Shown here: piece by piece, positions 11,886-21,304 of the stretch | How the letters are laid out: every line of letters begins with the position of its first letter | Numbering within the stretch: the stretch's first letter is position 1 | The notes under the pieces: generated by a model | The model's database searches: none | Seen by the model: the letters and a program-made list of their open reading frames with translations, nothing else | What the model was told of the DNA's origin: nothing | Assembly: GCF_004801285.1 (NCBI RefSeq) | Contig: NZ_SSNY01000015.1 | Coordinates: 1-64,000 of the forward strand | Reading direction: 5' to 3' | From: Ollibium composti | Lineage (GTDB): Bacteria > Pseudomonadota > Alphaproteobacteria > Rhizobiales > Rhizobiaceae | Length of the DNA stretch: 64,000 nt | Position numbers and translations under genes: made by a program

Positions 11886-14800
11886 ATGAGAAAAATCGCC
11901 GCCGCGCTGATTGTCGTCGCAACGCTCGTTGTTGCGCTGCTTTTCCTGCTGCCCCTGCTGATTTCGACCGACTGGGCCCGATCCGAACTGGGGCGGCAAC
12001 TGTCGTCCGCAAGCGGCATGGACATCCGGCTGGAAGGACCGGTGCGGCTGTCGTTCCTGCCCGGCCTGGCGGTGGTCGCCAGGGACATCGGCATCTCGAC
12101 CGAGGCGGGCGATCTTTCGGTCAAGGTTCCCGGATTCTCGACGGCGATCACGCTGTCGTCCCTGTGGTCGGACAGGCTCGAGATCCGGTCCATCGCGCTG
12201 GTCGGGCCGGTCATCACCGTCAAGCCGCCGGCTGTGGCGAAGACTGCGGAACCGGCATCGGCCGGCCAGTCGAAAGGCGATCCCTTCGCCGCGCTCGTGA
12301 CGACGCTGGAGCGGCTGGCGGTCAACCGCATCACCATCGAAAACGGCAGTCTCACCATCGTCGACGAAGCCGGGGCGGCAAGCACTGTCGGCGCCATCGA
12401 CGCGGATTTGAAGGCGCCGGACCTCGACGGCGAGGTCGCCTTCTCGCTTTCGGCCACGCGGGACGACCGCCGCGTGCAACTGAACGGAAGGCTTTCCGCG
12501 CTCAGGCCGATCCTCCAGCACCAGCCGGCCCAAATCGCCCTCGATGCGGAAATCAAGCCGGCGCCCTCGCCGTTGCTTGCCTCGTTGAAAGCGAGCGGCG
12601 AGATCAGGCTGAACGAGAACGGCAGCTATCAGATCAGGGGCGGGCAGTTCGATCTCGGTGGCCAGGCTTTGCGGATGGATGCGCTTTTCCTGCCCGGGCA
12701 GCGACCTCGTTTCCTTGCCGACCTGTCGGCGAAGCGCGTCGACATCGGCACCCTGATGGCAGCCGGGGACGGAGGCGCAAGCGGGGAGGGGGCGTCCGCC
12801 GGCGCGGGTGAGCCCAGTCTCGCCATGCTGGCGGCCTTCGATGCTGACGTCAGCGTTACGGTCGATCAACTGGTCAGCGGCGCGCTCGCCGCATCCGACG
12901 TGCAAGTCGCCGCGACGCTGCGCAACGGGCGGCTCGAAGCGAAACTGGAACATCTCGGCCTCGATGCGGGAACCGTCGCCGCCTCGGTTTCGACCGATGT
13001 AACGGAGGCGTCTCCCGCCTTCCAGGGCAAGGTCGCCAGTTCCGGCCTGGACATCGGCGCGCTGGCGAAGCTTGTCGGCCAGGCCGTCCCGCTGGCGGGG
13101 AAAGTCACGATGGATACGGCCTTCGCCTTTCGCGGGATGACGCCGGCCAGGATGCGCGAAAGCCTCAACCTGCGCGGAACGGTCGGCATCCGCCAGGGCA
13201 AGGTTCCGCTTGCGGCACTCGCCGACGCAAAGGGCGGCACCGTCGGCGACATCACCGGCCTGACCCTCGATGCGAAGATTCAAGACATCGCCAAGCCGGT
13301 CGACGTGGCGGGTAAACTGACCTGGCAGGGGCAGGAGGTCGCTTTCAAATCACAGCTCGCGCCCGCCGATTTCCTGGCCGGCGCTTCCGCAGCCCAGGCC
13401 TCGGGACCGGTCAGCCTTTCCGTCGCCTCGAAATATCTCGGCGCCAGCGCGACCGGCAGGGTCGGCGCAGGCGGCACGTTCAAGGGCCAGGTTTCCGCCA
13501 CCTCGCCGTCGCTCGACAAGCTCCTGCGCTGGCTGGGGCAGGGCGGTTCCCCCGGCCTGCGGGATTTCGCCTTCGACGGCGCCGTAGATGCCGGCCCGCA
13601 AGGGGTTTCCTTCACCAAGGCGAAGGTCGGCCTGAATGGCGTCAGGGCATCTGGCGAAGGCGCCGTCAAACTCGGAACGCCGCTTGACATCCGCACGTCG
13701 CTCAGCTTTGCGAAGCTCGATTTCGCAGCGCTCACGAGCGGGACAAACGGCACGGCCACGGGCAGCAAAGGCCCGGCCGGATCCGGTGACGCTCCAATCG
13801 ATCTTTCGTTCCTGAAAGGACTGGATGCGAAGATCGACGTGGAGGCGGACAAGATCGGCTACGGCAAGGTTTTTGCCGGCCCGGTGAAAACCACGCTTGT
13901 CGTGGCCGACGGAACCGCCGCCCTGACCGTCCCGCAAAGTCCTTTCTACGGCGGCACCGTGGCCGCTACAATGTCCGCCGACGGCTCCGGCGATGTGCCG
14001 GCCATAAAGCTGGGCATGGCGATTGCCGGCGCCGCGGCGGCGCCGCTGCTTCGCGACGCGGCGGAGTTCGACCGTCTGGAAGGCAGGCTCGACACGAACG
14101 TCGCCGTTTCGGGAGCCGGGAAAACCAGCAAGGCGCTGAGGCGCTCGCTTGACGGCAAGGCCTCGGTGAAGTTCAGCGACGGCGCGCTGCGCGGCATCGA
14201 CATCGCCGAGGTCTATAACAACCTGGTCGGACTGCTCGCCAGCGGCTTCAAACCGGACGAAGGCAAGAAGACGACATTCACCGAGCTCGGCGCTTCCTTT
14301 TCCATCGGCAACGGCATCGCGCAGACCAACGACATCAGCCTGCTGGGCCCGCTGGTCAGGATGGATGGCGCCGGCAGGATCGACCTCGCCGAGCAGACGC
14401 TTGAAATCAAGCTCAACCCGCGCATCGTCGCCTCGCTTTCCGGACAGGGTGGCGACATCGCGACGAAGGGGATCGGCGTGCCCGTCATCGTCGACGGTTC
14501 GCTTTCGGCGCCGCGCATCTATCCGGATCTGAGCAAATTGCTGCAGGATCCGAAAGGTGCGCTGGAAATGCTGAACCGCTTCGGGTTGCCGACCGAAAAG
14601 CTAGGCCTCGACAAGCTGCTGCCCGGCCAGGCTGGATCGGGCGAAGCGGGAAAGGGAGCAGCCGACCTGATCGGCGATCTCATCAGGGGCGACGGCTCTG
14701 AAACCGGCAGGCAGGATCCCGCAAAGCCCTCCTCGGCGGAAGACGCCGCCAAGGCGATCATCGGCGATCTTCTCAAGAGCAAGGCCGCGAAACAGGTTCC

Positions 14801-14924
14801 TTCGACCGGCGGCGTGGCCACGGACGCGGAGAACACGGCCGAAACGCCGGATTCGGCCGCGCAGCAGCCCGAAACATCGAAAGAAGACGGGATCGGCTCG
14901 CTTCTCGATCAGTTTCTGCGTTAG
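11886..14924 (+). CDS. AsmA-family protein
   Basis: A 1012-residue protein with an N-terminal membrane anchor (residues ~4-26, hydrophobic and followed by DWARSELGRQL) and a long periplasmic beta-rich region. The C-terminal part (GRIDLAEQTLEIKLNPRI, then GVPVIVDGSLSAPRIYPD) matches the conserved AsmA C-terminal domain. AsmA-like proteins are bridge-like proteins implicated in phospholipid traffic to the outer membrane. The tail after ~residue 900 is low-complexity and rich in Ala, Asp and Glu. The gene lies 124 bp after glpK on the same strand but is probably functionally unrelated to it. Confidence 0.85.
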   Translation: MRKIAAALIVVATLVVALLFLLPLLISTDWARSELGRQLSSASGMDIRLEGPVRLSFLPGLAVVARDIGISTEAGDLSVKVPGFSTAITLSSLWSDRLEIRSIALVGPVITVKPPAVAKTAEPASAGQSKGDPFAALVTTLERLAVNRITIENGSLTIVDEAGAASTVGAIDADLKAPDLDGEVAFSLSATRDDRRVQLNGRLSALRPILQHQPAQIALDAEIKPAPSPLLASLKASGEIRLNENGSYQIRGGQFDLGGQALRMDALFLPGQRPRFLADLSAKRVDIGTLMAAGDGGASGEGASAGAGEPSLAMLAAFDADVSVTVDQLVSGALAASDVQVAATLRNGRLEAKLEHLGLDAGTVAASVSTDVTEASPAFQGKVASSGLDIGALAKLVGQAVPLAGKVTMDTAFAFRGMTPARMRESLNLRGTVGIRQGKVPLAALADAKGGTVGDITGLTLDAKIQDIAKPVDVAGKLTWQGQEVAFKSQLAPADFLAGASAAQASGPVSLSVASKYLGASATGRVGAGGTFKGQVSATSPSLDKLLRWLGQGGSPGLRDFAFDGAVDAGPQGVSFTKAKVGLNGVRASGEGAVKLGTPLDIRTSLSFAKLDFAALTSGTNGTATGSKGPAGSGDAPIDLSFLKGLDAKIDVEADKIGYGKVFAGPVKTTLVVADGTAALTVPQSPFYGGTVAATMSADGSGDVPAIKLGMAIAGAAAAPLLRDAAEFDRLEGRLDTNVAVSGAGKTSKALRRSLDGKASVKFSDGALRGIDIAEVYNNLVGLLASGFKPDEGKKTTFTELGASFSIGNGIAQTNDISLLGPLVRMDGAGRIDLAEQTLEIKLNPRIVASLSGQGGDIATKGIGVPVIVDGSLSAPRIYPDLSKLLQDPKGALEMLNRFGLPTEKLGLDKLLPGQAGSGEAGKGAADLIGDLIRGDGSETGRQDPAKPSSAEDAAKAIIGDLLKSKAAKQVPSTGGVATDAENTAETPDSAAQQPETSKEDGIGSLLDQFLR

Positions 14925-15010
14925 GCCTTGGAATGGATAACGGGCCGTCGGCAGTCCTTGTCTGGCCCTGTCGCCACCGCGTCCGACAGAGCGGATTGTC
15001 AAGCCGAGAG

Positions 15011-15724
15011 TCAGCCGTAGGTCCGCGGCGCCAGCGCCCCCTGGAACCAGCGGACGAATGTCTCGATGGAGAAGACAGGAAGTCTCGTCTTCGCGTGGAT
15101 GTCGGCTGCGTATGGCACCATGTTGGTGCATTCGAGCACGATCGCGCCGAGATCCGGATTGGCGGCGACCAATGCGGCGGCGGCGTCGATATTGTCCTGC
15201 CGCGCCGCCTCTACGTCGAGCTCCAGCTCGTTTCCGAGAATGGCGCGGGTGAATTCGCGGCCGCCTTCGGTGGTGCCGACCGGCGTTCCCGCCGGGACGC
15301 CGGCCTTGTCCAGGTGCAGCGGCGTCAACGTCGAGGCCGAGATGGTGAGGATGCCGGCGCGCCTGCCTCTCGGCAGCAGGCGGTTGACCATGGCGACCTG
15401 CATCAGCGACGAGGTTGCCACCGGTACGCCGACGGCATCGGCAAGCTCCTCCTGGAAAAGCGACAGGAAGCCGCAATTGGTCGTGATCCCGTCGACGCCG
15501 TCGGCCACCAGTTCCCGTGCAGCCGCGATGAAATCGCCGAGCAGGCCCTCGGCGCCCTTGCGCACGACGCGGTCGGGCGTGGCGCTGCGCACGATCCTGT
15601 AGTGGACCGGGAACGGCCAGGTGGTGGCGTTGCCCATGTCGCCGGGAATGCGGGGAAAACGCGCATCGAGCATGAGAATGCCTACCGAAGCGCCGTAGAT
15701 CGATTTTCCGCCGGTTACGCGCAT
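15011..15724 (-). CDS. Aspartate/glutamate racemase-superfamily enzyme
   Basis: A 237-residue member of the Asp/Glu/hydantoin racemase superfamily. Both catalytic cysteine positions are present: TTNCGFLS near residue 82-89 and LECTNMVPYA near residue 195-204, one in each half of the pseudo-symmetric fold. Two cysteines favour a racemase or cis-trans isomerase over an arylmalonate-decarboxylase-type enzyme, which uses one. The ATG at 15724 overlaps the end of the GntR gene, so they are translationally coupled. Divergent to it are a ThDP enzyme and a TRAP transporter, which suggests it prepares the imported substrate. The substrate is unknown. Confidence 0.75.
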   Translation of the reverse strand: MRVTGGKSIYGASVGILMLDARFPRIPGDMGNATTWPFPVHYRIVRSATPDRVVRKGAEGLLGDFIAAARELVADGVDGITTNCGFLSLFQEELADAVGVPVATSSLMQVAMVNRLLPRGRRAGILTISASTLTPLHLDKAGVPAGTPVGTTEGGREFTRAILGNELELDVEAARQDNIDAAAALVAANPDLGAIVLECTNMVPYAADIHAKTRLPVFSIETFVRWFQGALAPRTYG

Positions 15725-16416
15725 GCCTGATCCATTGTCTTGAAAGCGGGATGAACGAAGTCGTCTTCGACGAAGAGCCGGGCGTGGCACTCCTTGACCG
15801 CCTCGGCGATCTCGTCGCGCCGCCTGGCGATATGGCCGTCGACCAGCGCGACGGCCTTGCCCTTATCGCGCGCCCGGATGGCGTCGAGAATGGCGCGGTG
15901 CTCGCCCTGCGTGCGCTGCCGCCGGCTGCCCAGGTCTATCCAGCGAAAGAAGCGGATGCGCGCATTGACGTTGGCGAGCGTGCGGCCGATCTCGGCGTTT
16001 TGCGAGAACGATGCGATCGTCTCATGGAAATGTTCGTCGAAAGCGAGCAGGTCTTCCAGGGACCGGCCGGCCGGGTCGCCGGTACGGTCGAGGAAAGCCG
16101 CGAGTTCGGCCAGCTCGGCGTCGGCTGCCAGTTCGACGGCGCGCTCGGCCGCGAAACGCTCGATCGCCTGCCGCAACTGATAGAGGTCCTGCACCTCCGT
16201 GACCGAATACTTGCGGCAGAAGAAGCCCTTGCCGCTCTCGAAGGTGAGGAAGCCTTCGGCGACCAGCCGGTTCAGCGCCTCGCGCAGCGGCGTCCGGCTC
16301 GCATCGAGGCGCTTCGACAGCGCGACCTCGTTGATGCGCTCGCCGGGCTTGAGGCGAAAGTCGATCGCCATGGCCCGGATGTCGGCATGCAGTGCCTCGA
16401 CCAGCCCGTCGCTCAC
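15715..16416 (-). CDS. GntR-family regulator (FadR/FCD subfamily)
   Basis: A 233-residue regulator. The N-terminal winged helix-turn-helix spans about residues 10-75 (LSKRLDASRTPLREALNRL is the recognition region) and a C-terminal FCD ligand-binding domain spans ~90-220. FCD metal or ligand residues are suggested by FDEHFHETI and the helix ending GHIARRRDEI. It is divergent from the ThDP-enzyme/TRAP operon and cotranscribed with the racemase-like gene. The palindrome at 16477-16486, between the divergent starts, is the probable operator. It likely responds to the transported organic acid or an intermediate. Confidence 0.85.
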   Translation of the reverse strand: MSDGLVEALHADIRAMAIDFRLKPGERINEVALSKRLDASRTPLREALNRLVAEGFLTFESGKGFFCRKYSVTEVQDLYQLRQAIERFAAERAVELAADAELAELAAFLDRTGDPAGRSLEDLLAFDEHFHETIASFSQNAEIGRTLANVNARIRFFRWIDLGSRRQRTQGEHRAILDAIRARDKGKAVALVDGHIARRRDEIAEAVKECHARLFVEDDFVHPAFKTMDQACA

Positions 16417-16476
16417 GATCCGCCCTCGTTCCCCCGGCCTCTTGACTCAATCATGGTCTGCCACCAGTATTCAGAC

Positions 16477-16486
16477 CTGTATACAG
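16477..16486. promoter_or_regulatory. GntR operator candidate CTGTATACAG
   Basis: A perfect 10-bp palindrome in the 122-bp divergent region between the GntR gene (start 16416) and the ThDP enzyme (start 16539). TGTATACA cores are typical binding sites of FadR-subfamily GntR regulators. The same core occurs in the mat-gtrA divergent region (28423-28434). Confidence 0.6.
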
Positions 16487-16538
16487 AATAAGCCGTGATC
16501 TTGAAAGGCCTTATCCAAGACAATCGGGAGAGACAGAC

Positions 16539-18257
16539 TTGGCGGCGCCATCCGTGACCGTGCATGACAGGACCAACGCGATGACCGGCGCCGAAGCCAT
16601 GGTCCGCATGCTTCAGGCCTATGGGGTCAGGCATATCTTCGGCCTTTGCGGCGACACGACGCTGCCGCTCTACGACGCGCTTCACAGGCTGGACCACGGC
16701 ATTGCCCACCTGCTGACGCGCGACGAGCGCCACGCCGGCTACATGGCCGACGCCTATGCGCGCGTCACCGGGCGCCCCGGCGTCTGCGAGGGCCCGTCGG
16801 GCGGTGGCGCGACCTACATCCTGCCCGGCGTCGTCGAGGCCAACGAGAGCTCGATTCCGATCCTTGCCATCAACAGCGATGTCTCGACCGGTTCGCGCGG
16901 CCGCTATCCGCTGACCGAACTCGACCAGGTCGGGCTGTTTCGGCCGGCGACGAAATGGAACGCTTCGCTCGACGATGCGCAGCGCCTGCCGTCGATGGTG
17001 CGCCGCGCTTTCCGTGAGATGACGACGGGGCGGCCGGGTGCGGTCCATCTGGCGCTGCCTTTCGACACCCAGAAGGCCAGCGTCGCGCCCGACGAGATAT
17101 GGGCCGACACGCGCCATCAGACGTTTCCGGCGCTTCGCGCTGGCCCCGACGCCGCGTCGGTCGAGGCGGCGGCCGAGGCGCTGCTGTCGGCAAAAAGGGC
17201 GGTCGCCATCTGCGGTGGCGGTGTCGTCGTCGCCGGGGCGATGGAGGCGCTGCGACAGTTGTCGACGATGCTCGACATGCCGGTTGCGACAACCGTTTCG
17301 GGGCAGGGGGCCATCGCCGAGACGGACCCGCGCGCCGTCGGCGTGGTCGGCTCCAACGGTGGCGTTGATTCGACCCGCGCCGTGGTTGAAGAGGCCGATC
17401 TGGTCCTGTTCGTCGCCTGCCGTGCCGGCTCCGTCACCACCGAGCGCTGGCGTCATCCGAGGACGGACGTGCGGGTCGTTCATATCGATTCCGATCCGGC
17501 CGTCATCGGCGCCAACTACAAGACGGAGGTGGCCATCGCCGCGGATGCGCGGCTGGCGCTGGAGGCGATTGCGGCTGACATCGCGCGACGCGGTACAGGC
17601 GGTTCAAATGGAGGCGCGGCGCGCGCCAAGGCCGCCTGGGACGCCAAGCTGGCCGCTTTTGCGCCGCTCGCCACATCCGGCGAGGCGCCGATCCGGCCTG
17701 AACGGGTGATCGCGACACTGCAGGCGCTGCTTGGTGACGACGCCATCGTCTGCGCCGATCCCGGGACGCCGTGCCCCTATTTCTCGGCCCACTACCGCTG
17801 GCCGAGCGTAGGCCGCCATTTCATCACCAACCGTGCCCACGGCGCCCTCGGTTTCGCCATGGGCGCGGCGATGGGGGCGCATATCGGCCGGCCCGGCGTC
17901 AAGACGGTCGCCGTCATGGGCGACGGCTCGTTCGGCATGAGCGTCGGCGAACTGGAAACAGCGATCCGCTACCGCATGCCGATCACCTTCATCACACTCT
18001 CCAACAGCGTCTACGGATGGATCAAGGCCGGCCAGCGTTCGGGCTTCGGCGCGCGGTTCCACAATGTCGATTTCACCCGCACCGACCATGCCGCGGTCGC
18101 CGCCGCCTTCGGGCTCAAGAGCTGGCGCGTCGAAGACCCCGACGATCTGGATACGGTATTGAGGGAGGCGCTCGAGGCCGACGGGCCGACGCTTGTCGAC
18201 GTCATTTCCCAGCCGCTGGACGAGGCCGCCGCGCCGGTTTCCGAATGGGTTGCCTAG
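16539..18257 (+). CDS. Thiamine-diphosphate-dependent enzyme, acetolactate-synthase-like
   Basis: A 572-residue ThDP enzyme with the usual N-terminal PYR, central and C-terminal PP domains. The proton-relay glutamate sits in TRDERHAGYMADAYARVTG (~residue 65). The ThDP/Mg motif begins GDGSFGMSVGELE and ends FITLSN (~467-489). Translation probably starts at TTG 16539, with GGGAG eight bases upstream; no good ATG precedes the conserved start. The family includes acetolactate synthase, oxo-acid decarboxylases, glyoxylate carboligase and sulfoacetaldehyde acetyltransferase. Without a signature for any of these, only a 2-oxo-acid-type reaction can be inferred. It lies upstream of a TRAP operon and is divergent from a racemase-like gene. 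Confidence 0.8.
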   Translation: MAAPSVTVHDRTNAMTGAEAMVRMLQAYGVRHIFGLCGDTTLPLYDALHRLDHGIAHLLTRDERHAGYMADAYARVTGRPGVCEGPSGGGATYILPGVVEANESSIPILAINSDVSTGSRGRYPLTELDQVGLFRPATKWNASLDDAQRLPSMVRRAFREMTTGRPGAVHLALPFDTQKASVAPDEIWADTRHQTFPALRAGPDAASVEAAAEALLSAKRAVAICGGGVVVAGAMEALRQLSTMLDMPVATTVSGQGAIAETDPRAVGVVGSNGGVDSTRAVVEEADLVLFVACRAGSVTTERWRHPRTDVRVVHIDSDPAVIGANYKTEVAIAADARLALEAIAADIARRGTGGSNGGAARAKAAWDAKLAAFAPLATSGEAPIRPERVIATLQALLGDDAIVCADPGTPCPYFSAHYRWPSVGRHFITNRAHGALGFAMGAAMGAHIGRPGVKTVAVMGDGSFGMSVGELETAIRYRMPITFITLSNSVYGWIKAGQRSGFGARFHNVDFTRTDHAAVAAAFGLKSWRVEDPDDLDTVLREALEADGPTLVDVISQPLDEAAAPVSEWVA

Positions 18258-18399
18258 AGCGGCGGCCGGGCGGGATGATGGCGCACCCGGTTTCTGCAAG
18301 GACGACGAACTTAAATCTTGCGTCGCGAGCGCCTCGCGGTTCCAATAAGGGCATGAGAACAGGGAACGCCATACCAATCAACAATGGGAGCATGACGAT

Positions 18400-19374
18400 A
18401 TGAAGCGACTGACCACACTCCTGGCGACGACCGCCATGGCGTGCTTCGCCGCGAGCGCCGCACTTGCCGAAAAGTGGGATATGCCGATGGCCTATCCGGC
18501 GACGAACCTGCACTCCGAAAACGGTGCGGCCTTCGCCAAATGCGTCGGCGACGGCAGCGGCGGCAAGCTTCAGATCGTGACCCATCCGGGTGGGTCGCTG
18601 TTCGCGGGCAACGACATCAAGCGCGCGGTACAGACCGGCCAGGCGCCGATCGGCGAGCGGTTGATCTCGGCGCACGCCAACGAGAACCCGCTGTTCGGCA
18701 TCGATTCGATCCCCTTCCTCGCAACCTCCTTCGAGCAGTCGGACAAGCTGTGGAACGCCGCGCGGCCGAAGATGGAAGAACTCCTGGCCAGCCAGAACCT
18801 CGTCTACGTCTACGCCGTGCCGTGGCCGCCGCAGGGCCTCTACGTCAAGAAGGAGGTCAATTCGGTCGCCGACCTGAAGGGTGTCAAGTTCCGCGCCTAT
18901 AACGCCGCGACCGCCCGCATCGCCGAGCTGGCCGGCATGGCGCCGGTGCAGATCGAGGCCGCGGACCTGAGCCAGGCGCTCGCCACCGGGGTCGCCGAGA
19001 GCTTCATCTCATCGGGTTCGACAGGCGTCGACTCCAAGGTGTGGGAAAGCCTGACGCATTTCTACGACGTCCAGGCCTGGCTGCCGCGCAACGTCGTCTT
19101 TGCCAACAAGGATGCCTTCGAAGCGCTCGACGAAGCGACCAGGAAAGTCGTCATGGACTGCGGCGACAAGACCGCCAAGGAAGGCACCGCCAAGTCGCAG
19201 GAGCAGTCGGCCGGCTACCTGAAGACGCTCGCAGACAACGGCATGAAGGTCTCGGCTCCGGGCGACCAGCTCAAGAAGGAACTGGCCGGCTTCGGCGAAA
19301 CCATGACGGAGGAATGGATCAAGGCGGCCGGGCCTGACGGCAAGGCGATCATCGACGCCTACAAGGGTAACTGA
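18400..19374 (+). CDS. TRAP transporter solute-binding protein (DctP type)
   Basis: A 324-residue periplasmic binding protein with a signal peptide (~1-23, cleaved after AALA). The DctP hallmark around VKFRAYNAATARIAELAGM (~165-183) includes the arginine that usually salt-bridges a substrate carboxylate. The region following, QIEAADLSQALATGVAESFI, is the conserved helix of the hinge. The substrate is probably an organic acid. GGGAG lies ten bases before the ATG. A hairpin (19392-19414) separates it from dctQ. Confidence 0.88.
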   Translation: MKRLTTLLATTAMACFAASAALAEKWDMPMAYPATNLHSENGAAFAKCVGDGSGGKLQIVTHPGGSLFAGNDIKRAVQTGQAPIGERLISAHANENPLFGIDSIPFLATSFEQSDKLWNAARPKMEELLASQNLVYVYAVPWPPQGLYVKKEVNSVADLKGVKFRAYNAATARIAELAGMAPVQIEAADLSQALATGVAESFISSGSTGVDSKVWESLTHFYDVQAWLPRNVVFANKDAFEALDEATRKVVMDCGDKTAKEGTAKSQEQSAGYLKTLADNGMKVSAPGDQLKKELAGFGETMTEEWIKAAGPDGKAIIDAYKGN

Positions 19375-19391
19375 TCCCCAAAAGCGCGAGA

Positions 19392-19414
19392 GGGTCCGGC
19401 ATTGCGCCGGACCC
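19392..19414 (+). promoter_or_regulatory. Perfect 9-bp hairpin between dctP and dctQ
   Basis: GGGTCCGGC (19392-19400) pairs with GCCGGACCC (19406-19414) around ATTGC. No T-run follows. It is a likely 3' stabiliser or partial terminator that keeps binding-protein message above that of the membrane subunits. Confidence 0.55.
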
Positions 19415-19443
19415 GTCCATGACAGCCGTCAAGGGGGAACGCC

Positions 19444-19968
19444 ATGAAAACGACAAGACGCGCGCTCGACGCGTTGTATGACGGCGCGGCGGTGCTCGCC
19501 GCCATCTGCCTGGTGCTGCTGCTCGTCGTCATCGTCCTGCAGATGGCGGCACGCTGGACCGGAATTCCGTTTCCCGGATCGTCGGACTATGCCGGCTACC
19601 TGATGGCGGCGGCGTCCTTCCTGGCATTCGCGCAGGCGCTGAACCGCGGCGCGCACATCCGGGTTTCGTTGCTGTTCAACGCGCTCGACGCCCGCAAGCG
19701 CTACTGGGCAGAATTGTGGAGCCTGACCATCGCCACGGCGGCTTCCGTCTATCTCGCCTGGTATGCGGTGAAGATGGTCTACTGGTCGCGCAAGCTGCAC
19801 GACCTGAGCCAGGGACAGGATGCGACGCCGTTGTGGATCGCGCAAATGCCCATGGCGATCGGCGCGGTGATCCTCGCCATCTGCTTCGTCGACAACCTGG
19901 TGACGTTGCTGGTCAGCGGGCGCGACAACATACGCACCGAAAACCTCGAACAGTCGCACGCGGAGTAG
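19444..19968 (+). CDS. TRAP transporter small permease (DctQ)
   Basis: A 174-residue four-helix membrane subunit. Hydrophobic segments lie at about residues 14-36, 50-68, 90-112 and 135-155. SSDYAGYLMAAASFLAFAQALNRGAHIRV matches the DctQ pattern in which an acidic helix start precedes a conserved Arg-Gly-x-His-Ile loop. AAGGGGGAACGCC lies before the ATG. It pairs with the DctM subunit that begins 4 bp downstream. Confidence 0.85.
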   Translation: MKTTRRALDALYDGAAVLAAICLVLLLVVIVLQMAARWTGIPFPGSSDYAGYLMAAASFLAFAQALNRGAHIRVSLLFNALDARKRYWAELWSLTIATAASVYLAWYAVKMVYWSRKLHDLSQGQDATPLWIAQMPMAIGAVILAICFVDNLVTLLVSGRDNIRTENLEQSHAE

Positions 19969-19972
19969 GACG

Positions 19973-21286
19973 ATGCAGGAGGTCTATTTCATCGGCATCT
20001 TCCTCTTCATCCTGTTCCTCCTTCTGGGGACGGGCGTGTGGATCGGCCTGGCGCTGCTCGGCGTCGCCTATGTCGGCATGGAGCTTTTCACGCTGCGTCC
20101 CGTCGGCGACGCCATGATGACCGTCATCTGGCGGTCCTCCTCCTCTTGGTCGCTGACGGCGCTGCCGATGTTCATCTGGATGGGCGAGATCCTTTTCCGG
20201 ACGCGCCTGTCGGAGGACATGTTCAAGGGTCTCGCGCCGTGGATGGCCAGGCTGCCGGGCGGCCTGCTGCACACCAACGTCGTTGGCTGCACGGTCTTCG
20301 CCGCCGTTTCCGGTTCGTCCGCCGCGACGCTGCTGACGGTCGGCAAGATGTCGGTGCCGGAACTCAGGAAACGCAAGTATCCCGAGCATCTGGTCATCGG
20401 CACGCTCGCCGGTGCGGCGACGCTCGGCCTGATGATCCCGCCGTCGCTGACGCTCATCGTCTACGGCGTGACGATCAACGAATCCATCACCAAGCTGTTC
20501 ATCGCCGGCATTCTGCCGGGTCTGGTGCTGGCGGCGATGTTCATGGTCTATGTCATTGTCGTTTCGCAGATCTCGAAGAAGTACCATCCCGATCCCGAAC
20601 CCCCCATGACCTTCCTCCAGAAGGTCAGCAATTCGCGCTTCCTGATTCCCGTCATCCTGCTCATCCTCGTCGTCATCGGCTCGATGTATCTCGGTTTCGC
20701 GACAGCTACCGAGGCAGCGGTGTTCGGCGTCATCGGCTCGCTCATCCTCGCCGCCGCGCAGGGTTCGCTGACCTGGGCAAGCTTCGTCGAGAGCCTGATG
20801 GGCGCGACGCGCACCTCGGCGATGATCGCGCTGATCCTGTCGGGAGCGTCCTTCCTGTCGCTGTCGATGGGCTTCACCGGCCTGCCGCAGAACCTCGCCG
20901 AATGGATCAATTCGCTGCAATTGACGCGGTTCGAGCTTTTGATGGCGCTGTTGGTCTTCTACATCATTCTCGGCTGTTTCCTCGACGGCATTTCCGCCGT
21001 GGTACTGACCATCGCGGTGGTCGAACCGATGATCCGCCAGGTCGGCATCGACATCATCTGGTTCGGCATCTTCATCGTCGTCGTGGTCGAGATGGCGCAG
21101 ATCACACCGCCGGTCGGCTTCAACCTCTTCGTCATGCAGGGCATGACCGGGCACGAGATGAACTACATCGCCAGAGCCGCCTTCCCGATGTTCCTCATCA
21201 TGGTGCTGATGGTGTTTATCCTGATCGCCTTTCCAGACCTCGCGACCTGGCTGCCGGAGAATATGCGCCTTGGCCCCGGTGGCTGA
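19973..21286 (+). CDS. TRAP transporter large permease (DctM)
   Basis: A 437-residue member of the IT superfamily with about twelve hydrophobic segments. The paired signatures VFAAVSGSSAATLLTVGKM and MIPPSLTLIVYGV (first half) and DGISAVVLTIAVVEPMI and QITPPVGFNLFVMQG (second half) form the re-entrant substrate and sodium sites of DctM proteins. It imports substrate with the DctP and DctQ proteins encoded upstream, driven by an ion gradient. Confidence 0.9.
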   Translation: MQEVYFIGIFLFILFLLLGTGVWIGLALLGVAYVGMELFTLRPVGDAMMTVIWRSSSSWSLTALPMFIWMGEILFRTRLSEDMFKGLAPWMARLPGGLLHTNVVGCTVFAAVSGSSAATLLTVGKMSVPELRKRKYPEHLVIGTLAGAATLGLMIPPSLTLIVYGVTINESITKLFIAGILPGLVLAAMFMVYVIVVSQISKKYHPDPEPPMTFLQKVSNSRFLIPVILLILVVIGSMYLGFATATEAAVFGVIGSLILAAAQGSLTWASFVESLMGATRTSAMIALILSGASFLSLSMGFTGLPQNLAEWINSLQLTRFELLMALLVFYIILGCFLDGISAVVLTIAVVEPMIRQVGIDIIWFGIFIVVVVEMAQITPPVGFNLFVMQGMTGHEMNYIARAAFPMFLIMVLMVFILIAFPDLATWLPENMRLGPGG

Positions 21287-21304
21287 CCTGGACTGCGCGC
21301 AGGC